Positions 56,001 through 64,000 of a stretch of DNA of 64,000 nt are shown piece by piece (position 1 is the first letter of the stretch; each line of letters opens with the position of its first letter). Source of the stretch: Coix lacryma-jobi var. lacryma-jobi (lineage: Eukaryota; Streptophyta; Magnoliopsida; Poales; Poaceae); the NCBI GenBank assembly GCA_009763385.1, contig CM019823.1:49555528-49619527 (forward strand), in the 5' to 3' direction. The notes beneath the pieces are model-generated. The model was not told the origin of the DNA, did no database searches, and was given only the letters and a program-made list of their open reading frames with translations. Position numbers and translations under genes: made by a program.

Positions 56001-57451
56001 TGATGCATTAGGTTAGGAGTTGATTGAATCCTACTTGCTGCATTACCATTCCTTGATTATTGATTAATATCCGCCTTGTTATCATGTTATTATTTATTAA
56101 TGTAGGATTGCTTAGCCTGCTAAATAAAAGTAGTAGTTAAGGATGTTCCCGTAATACCCCTGGTGGGTATTTACCGGATCACGGTTAGCTATATTTGCTA
56201 TCGTGGAAAAGAACCTGAGTAGTAATGAAATACGGTCAACTGGAAGGCAAGGCACAAGTTTGGAAACTTGGGGCAGTCCGTCCGTTGGATCGTGTAGGTT
56301 TGTATCGATGTTGGCCCTCGTTCATTTTTGAACGCGCCCTTTTACTTAGGGATATGTCGGTGCCGTAATCATCGACCCCAAAGCCGGTTAGACGCTGTTC
56401 GGGCCGGTCTCAACCCGTGTCGCACCCTCTAGTATGGAAATGCGATCTGCCGCGTGAGGCCATCGCCAGGTTCCAATTGGGTGGTCCGTGCTGTGAGCCG
56501 CGACGATTATCGAGCGGTTGCCCAATGCATGGACCCGACGGGGAAAGTGTGGGCTGGTATTAAAGGTCTTTCACCAGCTGGTTTGGAATTCGATTCGAGT
56601 CGTCGTCTCCCCCGGTTAGTGGGAAACTATGGCGAGCTTCACCACAATGCAACTCCATGTGATGTTTAAAGGTTCAACTAAAATATGGATAAGTCAACTA
56701 GATATGGTTATACTATTGCTTGTTAGACTCAAGTGTGTGTAATAGTTCAGGTGCAAACCTAGAGTAAAGAAATAGGTCTAAAACTGACAGCTCATCTATG
56801 TCATTTAATACTCCTTATCTTAATTGTGAGCTTTCCGCAACTAAAAGATCTTAGCTCCACCAAAAAGGCCATGCATACCCTTGGTGTCTTTATTTTCAGT
56901 TGGACGGGTAAGTCTAGCTGAGTACATTCCCGTACTCAGGGTTTATCCTGTTTGTTGCAGATGGCCAGGTTTACTATGGCTATTGTAAGCACTGCCTCTA
57001 CCCAGTGGAAGGTGATGAGGAGTAGGCCCAGGGCAGGGTTGTCCAGAAGCTTCCCCTTTTCTTTTGTTGGTCTGAGACTACTGATGGCACATTACTTAAA
57101 AAGGGAGGAGTGAGTTGTGTTGAGTTGGAGTTATCAAACAATGTTTTATTTGGACCACATGTGTGGTGGTCGTGTTTCAAAACTTATTTAAGCTTCCGCA
57201 CTTTAATTTCGGTATTGTAATAACTCGATTTTAAATTCGCACTCTGATGTTTTAAATCCGCTTTCGTTTATCTGTGTTGTATCCTTGCGAATGTAATTCT
57301 TGAACAATGCGACCCTGTATGTTGTACGATGATAGAAATCCTTCGAAATTTCCGGACTACCGGGGTTATATGGGTTCAAGTATGAGTCGATGTCAGACGG
57401 ATTTGACTAAGACGGTACTTGAGCTCTTATAATCAGGACGGTTCCGCCACA
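53038..57451. mobile_element. probable solo LTR of a long-LTR retrotransposon (TSD GGAGC)
   Basis: 4,414 bp lying in the Copia-1 3' LTR, flanked by GGAGC at 53033-53037 and 57452-57456. It begins TATGACACCCTAGTG and ends GGTTCCGCCACA; TATGACA is probably a mutated TGTGACA, giving the usual TG...CA ends. I found no gag, protease, integrase or RT motif and no long internal direct repeat, which fits a single LTR left by recombination. 53510-54700 is very GC-rich and 54720-55670 is T-rich. Grass Gypsy elements with LTRs over 3 kb (Tekay/prem1-like) are candidates from general knowledge. A LARD-type element is the alternative. Confidence 0.75.
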
Positions 57452-58376
57452 GGAGCCGTACCATCCTCTGTACACTACTCTCTTGTGAAGAACAAAGAAG
57501 TATTTTTTGCCTCTTTCACGGGGAGAACAGAGAACAAACACATATTTCAGAACTCAGTTCCGCTGCAGGAAAGATTTCCTCATCTCGTTCGTCCGCGCGC
57601 ACGGAGGAGCGAGAGGGCAGGTGCCTCCGGAGCCGGTGCTGTTCGAGACCTTGCACGAGGGATCGACAATTAGGTTTTTGGGGAGCGACTACGCGACTGC
57701 TCGAACCATCTTCGCCGTCGTTCGCCTTCTCCAGGAGGATCGTCGTCGTCTTCTTCCCGGTGAAGTTGCTGCTGTACGTCTTCGTCCGCCCGTTGCTGCT
57801 GGTCGTGTTCTTCCCGGCGAGGTGTCTGCTTCCATCTACTTCCTGGTGATCTTCGTCCTCTTCGTCTTATTCTCCATCGAGATGCAAACCTGAAAAGGTT
57901 CAGGAACATCAACTTCTATGAATATGGGAAGGTACGAACTGTTCATCTTCTCTCTATTTTTCGTAATTCAGAATATTATTCCGTCATGTTGTTTCAGTAG
58001 TACTGTTGATCATGTTGCAATAGTTGTCTTTTATTGTTTCATAAGTTACGTAGTACTGCTGTCTGTTATATATCCTGGGTTGCTGTCTGTTACATATTTC
58101 CTGTTTGTTGCAGTAGCTCTGTTTCGTTGTTTCAGTAGTTACTGCGTATATGTATCAGTAAGCCTGTTACGTTGTTTCACATGCTTTTCTGCAGTAGATG
58201 ATTTATTATGTTTTATTATCCTATATATGATTCACATATTTGTTTCACATATGTACCGTACTGCTATGGTCATATGTGATATTATGAAATCACTATTATA
58301 TTATCTATATTATGTCGTCATCATAATGTTAATTTACGGAATTAAAATGACATGAAAATTGCCTTTATCTCTAACA
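57452..58376 (+). repeat. Copia-1 3' LTR, right part
   Basis: Resumes at the duplicated GGAGC and ends TCTCTAACA, followed by the target duplication CTTAT. It preserves the uninterrupted AGTAGTACTGTTGATC site into which Copia-2 inserted in the other LTR. Confidence 0.92.
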
Positions 58377-58381
58377 CTTAT

Positions 58382-59877
58382 CCCCTTTAGTACGTACATG
58401 GCATGTGTGAACCGTGAAGTGAAATACAATTCTTCTTAATTTTGCATACACGTGTAGTGTAGAGCTAGGATAGATCACTGCTGTTATCTGTCAATCATTC
58501 TGTTGAGATAGTAGTACATACCGGTACGGAGGGAGTACATACAGTACATGGGAATATATAATATATAATTGAATATAAAATGGTAAATCATGCGTACTCC
58601 TAGTTTTGATGGCTAGCCTGGCCAGCGAATATTTCCTGAAAAAAAAAATCTAATTAACATAATCACATCACCTAGCTCTTTTAGTTGACCTGGCGTGTAC
58701 ATGCATGCATGCATGCATGTTTGTCCGAGAGGTAGGAGGAGGAGGCCGATCGAGTGAGAGCAACATCAGCTGCTCTATCGCCATCAGTTGCCTTCGATCT
58801 GTTCTCCACGTACGCCGAGGCCGTTCGTCTATCCCGCCCGCGTTCTCCCCCAGGGGGAATCAAGCTCAGGAACAACCAACTTTACAGCACCATCGCCAAA
58901 CCCCCACCCTACGACTCTACGAGACCTTTCGTCTATCCTGCCCTATTCGTTTAGGTCATCAGCTGTGGCTTATCATCTGTACCTCAATTTATTCTTATTT
59001 TTTTAAAAAAATATATATAAAAAGTAACCAAATTTATATTTAAAAAACATATATTAGTTTGGAGTCATGAATATTGACAATAGTCTCTGTCTCTAAACTT
59101 AAGTTCAAAATTTAACGGAATTTAACTCAATCCAAATTTAGAATCCTTTTTTTATGAGCCGAGGTAGTACTAGTAGTAATCAATAATCACGCAGCATCAG
59201 CATGCATGTGATGGATGTGAGATGCATGTAGAGCGTGGCCGGATCGGACGATACGATGGAGCTGCTACAGTGAGCGGGAGGATGCATCTGAAGACGAAGC
59301 AGCAGCTACGCGTAGCGTTCGTTCACACGTTTGATTCACGGGGCTCCGTCCGATCCGTCCGTCGTCCGTGCGCGTGAGACGGCTGCCCGCGGTCAACGCG
59401 GCGGAAGGCCGGAGCCCGGAGGCGGCGGGCGCACGCACGCACACGCACACGCAGACGCAGACGAGACCCAGAGGGAAACGTACGATACGAGTACGACGGC
59501 CCATCACACATGCGCGCGGCGCGGCACATGGAATGGGGAGGCCCATCAGCACAAAAACAGCGCAGGGCGGCGGGCGGGAGGGCGGGCGGGCGGGCGCTGT
59601 TGTTGCATGTCAGGTTGATCCACACACACACATCACAGTTGCCCCGCCCACGATCCTCTGCCGCTCTGCGAGGCCTGTACAGCTAGCTCGCGCGTCCACA
59701 TGCCGGGGGTGGGGTGGCTCTCCTTCTCCTTCCGCCTGGCTGCACCAGGCACCGCGGCACCCGACCAGCGGCCGCGCCGACCCAGTCAGTGGACAGGTCA
59801 AACCCGCATACATGTAAAGTACAGAATGTACCAAGTACGATACGGCTAGCGACAATGTCGCATGGCTAGCTTAGTAA
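58382..59877. other. intergenic, no credible gene
   Basis: Holds a GGTACGGAGGGAGTA Stowaway end remnant at about 58523, a (CATG)n run at about 58700-58720, and a GC-rich part (59330-59800) with CACACG runs. Frames in it overlap on both strands and lack domains. Confidence 0.5.
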
Positions 59878-60175
59878 GGGCCTATTTCGTACAGCTCACA
59901 TAAGCTGTTGTGAGCTGTTTTTTTTTGCCGAACACTATTTTACAAAATAGCTTCACCCATGAAGCTATTTTATCCTCTCTCTCACAAAAACAGCTTCACC
60001 CATGAAGCTGAAAAAGTAGCTTTTCACAGCACCTCCATTTTTCTCTCTTAACCATGCATGGAGTTGTTGGTGAAGCTATTTTGTCAAACACTTTTTCCAA
60101 AACAGCTCAGCTTCAACTAGGAAGTTACTCATGAAGCTATTTTCTAAAAAACAGCAAGCTGTACCAAACGGGACC
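59878..60175. mobile_element. Tourist-like MITE (TSD TAA)
   Basis: The left end GGGCCTATTTCGTACAGCT and the right end, the complement of AGCTGTACCAAACGGGACC, are inverted repeats with a few mismatches. TAA lies on both sides (59875-59877, 60176-60178). The interior has repeated GCTTCACCCATGAAGCT palindromic blocks. 298 bp, non-coding. Confidence 0.75.
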
Positions 60176-60401
60176 TAAGAACAGTAGGTACCGTATATAT
60201 ATCGAATAAAAGCCAAAACCATGATGAAATGCGCACGGTTGAGTAGGGTACACACTACAGGGAAGCCACAACATTGTCAGCCTGAGTCAAGTGTACTACA
60301 GTGAAACGCATGGGAACGGACCAGACTCCTCCTCTTATCGGGCCTCCTCCACTCCACTCATGGATCAGTCAGTCACGCAGCCCAATAGCCCATTGCAATT
60401 T

Positions 60402-60440
60402 GCATTGCATTGCATTGCATTCCATTCCATTCCATTGCGT
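60402..60440. repeat. (GCATT)n / (CCATT)n microsatellite
   Basis: TGCATTGCATTGCATTGCAT followed by TCCATTCCATTCCATTGCG, period 5. Confidence 0.85.
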
Positions 60441-60454
60441 GCGTGAGTGTGACT

Positions 60455-60775
60455 TAAAAAAACTTTTCACCCATCACTTTGAACGTTTGTACATATACAG
60501 TGCATAAATTATTAAATATAGACTAAATAAATAAATAACTACACGGATTATGATAACTTTGCGAGATGATTTTTAAACCTAATTAGTCCATAATTTGATA
60601 ATGTTGTGCTACAATAAACATGTGTTAATGGTAGATTAATTAGGCTTAATAAATCCGTCTCATATATAGTTCTTGACGAAATATGTAATTTAGTTTCTTA
60701 TTCAATAGACTAAATTAGTAACTGAACATTTAATGTGACATCAAAACAAATTTCACTCACGAACTAACGAAATGC
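60455..60775. mobile_element. probable Tourist/Harbinger-type MITE, interior conserved
   Basis: The block GCATAAATTATTAAATATAG...AATAACTACACGG...CCTAATTAGTCCATAATTTG...TAGATTAATTAGGCTTAAT has the typical arms of a common grass MITE family related to the copies at 5976 and 13857. Terminal repeats are not clear, so the boundaries are approximate. Confidence 0.4.
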
Positions 60776-61692
60776 CCTAGCCTGTGTGCGCGAATCCAAC
60801 GAAGCATTCCCCCCAGGTACAAATGCTTATCGCGTTAACTAATTAATTAGTATGAGTATTAAGGTGCGAGCAAGCAATAAGGCAGGTGAGCTGAGGAACT
60901 AACCTATGCTGATGTGTGTAATGTACTATAGCTGCTTTATCTATTGTTTTTATTATTATTATTTATACAGGACGTGTTCTGGAGTAGTACTCCTACGTAC
61001 TACATTTTTGCTCTTTAAAATTTGTTGATACGCAACTGACGCACGGTATCTATCTTTGAAGATGAAATCCAGAGCTAGATTTCCTGCGCCCTTGACAAAT
61101 TGCCACACCCCGCCATGCTGGATAAAGTCGTCGTTCGTTCGTTGCTAGCTAGCTAGCCGGCTAATGAAAACAACACCGATCGATAAGCAAGGTCAAATGC
61201 AGATAGCGCAATATATAGCCTGCACATTTATATACATCCAACTAATACATCATGTACTGACTAGCCGTGGAAATCATATACCAGTATATTCTGCACGTTT
61301 TGATAGTTATTAGTATTATATTATTTAATTAATGTGTGGTTATCTTTATGTCTGAGGTCTGAGCCATGTTGTCATTTCGAGTACATATATATCCGTGGCA
61401 TGCCGAAGGTCAATGCCCACCTTCAAGTTTTACAGATGAGCAGTCGGCCACATGTTCAATGCACCACCATATGTGCCATCCTATTTTATGAATTATTTAA
61501 CTAAATAAATAATCTAAGAAAAAAAATAAAAAATCTTCTGAAATCCTATAATCACCGGAACCAAAGAGAAAGTGAGGGACCCTTTCCTCGTGAACCGTGA
61601 TCATAGAAGCAACTGAGTGGCCTGGCCCCTTTTTTATTATTATATGCACGCCGCATTTGTGCACTACGTATATATATGTTATAGTGAATGAA
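60776..61692. other. intergenic, no gene seen
   Basis: AT-rich, with a GCTAGCTAGCTAGC run at about 61144-61157. No frame worth reporting. Confidence 0.5.
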
Positions 61693-61949
61693 TGTTTGAA
61701 GGACCGAAAGAGTCAAAACCAGGCGACCAGAGGGGGGGGGGGGGTGAATGGGAGCCTCAAAAAAAAATTCTTCACAAAAATGAGGCCTCTGTCCCAATAA
61801 AAGCAACCCCCCAAAACTCCAACCAAAACCGTGATGCCCACGACCCTTGGAAGAGGGTGGATGATCCCAGAGATCACAGCGAGGCACCACAGACTGAAAA
61901 CCGCAAGCGAACCAAGCGAAAAGACTGAGCCACGCGGCCTCGGGGCGAA

Positions 61950-62370
61950 ACTCCGATTCGCCCGGGCTTTGGAAAGGCCTCAGGCCAAAATAGCGATTCG
62001 CCCGAGGCTGAGGCCCAAGAGGAGGCCTCTGAGCAAAACTCCGATTCGCCCGAGGCTTGAGGCTCGAGAGAGGGAGACCTCTGATCAAAAACTCCGACTC
62101 GCCCGAGGCTGGAGGAGGCCTCGGAGGAAAGCTCCGTCTCGCTCGAGGCTGAGGCTCGAGAGAGAGGCCTCGGAGCCAAAACTCCGTCCCGCCCGAGGCT
62201 CGAGGCTCAAGAGAGAGGCCTCGGACCAAAAAGCCGATTCGCCCGAGGCTCGAGGCCCAAGAGAGACCTCAACGTGAAACTTCGACTCGCCCGAGACTGA
62301 GGGGACCTCGGAAAAAGCTCCGATTCGTCCGAGGCTCAAGAGGCCTCGGGAAAAGTTCCGCCTCGCCCGA
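61950..62370. repeat. array of TCGCCCGAGGCT units
   Basis: About ten units of the form (A)CTCCGATTCGCCCGAGGCT, each followed by GAGGC(C/T)CGAGAGAGGCCTCGG-like sequence, spaced about 40-55 bp apart. The resulting frames open on both strands are repeat-derived, not genes. Confidence 0.8.
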
Positions 62371-63249
62371 GGGTGGTCTTAGTTCACTCGAGAGAGCTCC
62401 GTACGAAGGAGGCCTCGGCACGTTCCGACACCCGAGCCTACTGCGTACGGCTGGCCACACAGAAGCTCGGATCTGGGCGCTTTCTCCCAAAAAGGAAATC
62501 TCTCCAAAACTTGTTCAAAACACAATCCCAAGTTCCAAACTTGAGGAAGAAGATCACAGGGTAGTTAGAAGACTATCCCAAGAAATCATCTTCTCAGAAA
62601 TACCAAGAACACAGAGAAATCAAAAGGGAAAGTGGATGAACAAAAAGGTGCCACAAAAACAAAATTGTCCCGATCTATTCGATCATGAGGAGTTAGATGA
62701 ATTCCTTTGGTCAGAGTGACCTCCTCAATGATACGAACAAACTGATTCAAACGGATTTCGCAAAGAGACACAGCAAAGAGAGAGATCGAGCAACGAGGAA
62801 AAACGAGCAGAGCCAAAAAGCGATGAACACAGTGCACAACACAGCCAATCGGAGGGCTCGGTCCAAAACACAGTGCACAGCACGAGTCTGCTCGGAAGGA
62901 TGAGGATACGGCCTCACTTCCTTGAACCAACAGAACACAGAACAAGTTCTTCTGTGGATCTCAACTAGCTACAAGCAGGGAATGGGAGAGCAGAAAACCT
63001 AGGAACAAAAGCAACTAACTGAGATCAGAAGGGAGGAGGGTGTCTCCTCTATTATATACTACAACTAGCCTAAGTCTATTTCCTACTCTACCCCTCTCTA
63101 CTCTAAGTACAGAGCAGGCCAGCCAAACCCTAAGGCTAATACTGGACTAACTCAAGTGGTAGGTGTATCTGACGGCCACGTCCGCACAACTCGTCCGCGT
63201 TGCCTCCGCGCAACCTTCCGATTGCCGCCACGTGCCGCCTTTGCTCTGT

Positions 63250-63430
63250 ACCCCCGGTTTTGAGGCCCAAACCGGAAACCAGCCACCGCCCGAGTTTTGA
63301 GGCCAAACTCGGAAACCATCCAGCCCAGGTTTTGAGGCTCAACCTGGAAACCGTCCAGCCCAGGTTTTGAGGCTCAACCTGGAAACCGTGCACCCGAGTT
63401 TGAGGCCCAAACTCGGGAAACCGTCCACCC
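63250..63430. repeat. tandem array of short palindromic units
   Basis: Five units of about 42-45 bp. Each contains an imperfect palindrome such as CAGGTTTTGAGGCTCAACCTG or CGAGTTTGAGGCCCAAACTCG, followed by GAAACC(G/A)(T/G)CCA. The palindrome half-sites differ from unit to unit, with compensating changes in the other half. Confidence 0.8.
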
Positions 63431-63907
63431 GTTGGTTTTTCCCTGGCTCAACCAACAAACCGGAGCTGTAGAGGGGATGCACCTCCCGTGCACCCATCCA
63501 CCGACACGTGTTCCCAGGTCCCGGACCTGAGCAACACATGTCCGCACTTCTTTGCTTGTCGTCGTCACAGGCTGCCAGCTTCCACAGCTGATCCTCAGGT
63601 ACTCCGGTCCCTCAGTCCAAGCCTCACGTCTGCCCTTCACCGCTCGGTACATTGGCCTGGCACGTCCGCCGCACGGCACGCCCATCCTTCACCGCACCCG
63701 GTCCGTCAGCACAACACGTCTCAACTTGGACCTTCACCTACCCTCGATCACTGTCTCCGTGCTCGACACCTGCACAACACAAGCCAAAGAACATGTGCAT
63801 CATACCTGTTGACAATCACTCATCACTCAGAGCCTTCGGCATACACCCATGTATCCGCAATCTCCCCCTTGATGAGTGCATTGTCAACTACTCACACAAA
63901 TCATAAT

Positions 63908-63957
63908 AATAAAAGAGAAAGAAGGAAGAAGGAAGAAGGAAGAAGGAAGAAGGAAGA
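63908..63957. repeat. (GGAAGAA)n microsatellite
   Basis: Six to seven copies of a 7-bp purine unit, GGAAGAA, just inside the internal region of the second Sirevirus-like element. Confidence 0.85.
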
Positions 63958-64000
63958 ACTCAACCAGATGACCCAAAAGCATCGCAAAGCCGAAAAAGGT

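Larger units (their letters stand above)
30666..58376 (+). mobile_element. Copia-1: outer Ty1/copia LTR retrotransposon hosting the nest (TSD CTTAT)
   Basis: The element starts TGTTAGATTTATTG and ends TCTCTAACA. CTTAT is duplicated at 30661-30665 and 58377-58381, which fixes both outer ends. The coding order on the plus strand (gag, protease, integrase, RT, RNase H) makes it Ty1/copia. Removing the insertions at 31530-47883 and 53038-57451 leaves two LTRs of about 1.24-1.26 kb and an internal domain of about 4.4 kb. The LTRs differ at many sites and by a deletion of roughly 25 bp near 31271/57730, so this is the oldest layer of the block. Its coding region is disrupted. Confidence 0.93.
61693..63859 (-). 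repeat. 3' LTR of the second Sirevirus-like element
   Basis: 2,167 bp. It contains a G-run at 61732-61744, an array of CGCCCGAGGCT units (61950-62370), and palindromic tandem repeats (63250-63430). On the minus strand TATATAATAG near 63050 is a candidate TATA box for the element. It is unlike the LTR of the Sirevirus at 31631. Confidence 0.65.
61693..64000 (-). mobile_element. second Sirevirus-like element, 3' LTR and internal end, cut by the window
   Basis: An LTR with ends TGTTTGAAGGACC and GTATCCGCA (plus strand) is followed by ATCTCCCCCTTGATGAG. On the minus strand that reads CTCATCAAGGGGGAGAT, a Sirevirus-type polypurine tract next to LTR start TGCGGATAC. The element therefore lies on the minus strand and its gag-pol would be beyond 64,000. 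The far target duplication cannot be checked; the near flank is ATGAA. Confidence 0.7.

Noticed and set aside
59265..59855. Frames up to 149 codons on both strands
   Set aside because: Composition-driven GC-rich overlap with CACACG runs; no domain and no exon-like signals.
61552..62339. Frames on both strands up to 225 codons
   Set aside because: They are translations of the CGCCCGAGGCT repeat array in an LTR.

Overview
The window is nuclear DNA from a grass, most likely a panicoid or andropogonoid species (maize, sorghum, sugarcane or Miscanthus type). The evidence is intron-containing genes with very GC-rich first exons, many Stowaway and Tourist MITEs, a CACTA element with TTTGCCGAGTGC subterminal repeats, and a young Sirevirus inside a retrotransposon nest. 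The species assignment is inference. I see no rRNA, tRNA or CRISPR.

The left part (1-26,700) is the host gene region. After about 7 kb of AT-rich, MITE-dense intergenic DNA come three intact-looking host genes. (1) A minus-strand, 8-exon gene (7328-10541) encodes a conserved protein of unknown function. It carries an 855-bp Mutator-like foldback element in intron 3 and a GC-AG intron. (2) A plus-strand, 4-exon MRS2/MGT (CorA-type) magnesium transporter gene (10777-13341) lies head-to-head with gene 1, with 235 bp between the start codons. (3) A minus-strand, 4-exon clade-D type protein phosphatase 2C gene (15751-19211) has a hAT-type MITE just upstream of its promoter. Then follow a LINE fragment, a GC-rich stretch without a credible gene, and two related Stowaway copies.

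A degenerate CACTA element (26740-29894, TSD TTG) carries a broken En/Spm-type transposase gene. From 30666 to 58376 lies one nested retrotransposon block that resolves exactly through target-site duplications. Copia-1 (plus strand, TSD CTTAT) was hit in its 5' LTR by Copia-2 (minus strand, about 100-bp LTRs, TSD GTACT). Copia-2 was hit beside its own 3' LTR by a 13.1-kb Sirevirus (minus strand, TSD ACCCC). The 3' LTR of Copia-1 was hit separately by a 4.4-kb probable solo LTR (TSD GGAGC). The Sirevirus has practically identical LTRs, open gag and pol frames, and an additional 866-codon ORF downstream of pol. It is the most interesting object here. Arrays of a GACCGGACGC motif occur in its LTRs and again just before the additional ORF.

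The right end (58,400-64,000) is MITE-bearing intergenic DNA. It is followed by the 3' LTR of a second Sirevirus-like element (61693-63859) that runs off the window.

In the host genes, exon joins were worked out by hand from GT/AG (or GC/AG) sites and reading phase. None was checked by transcript or database.
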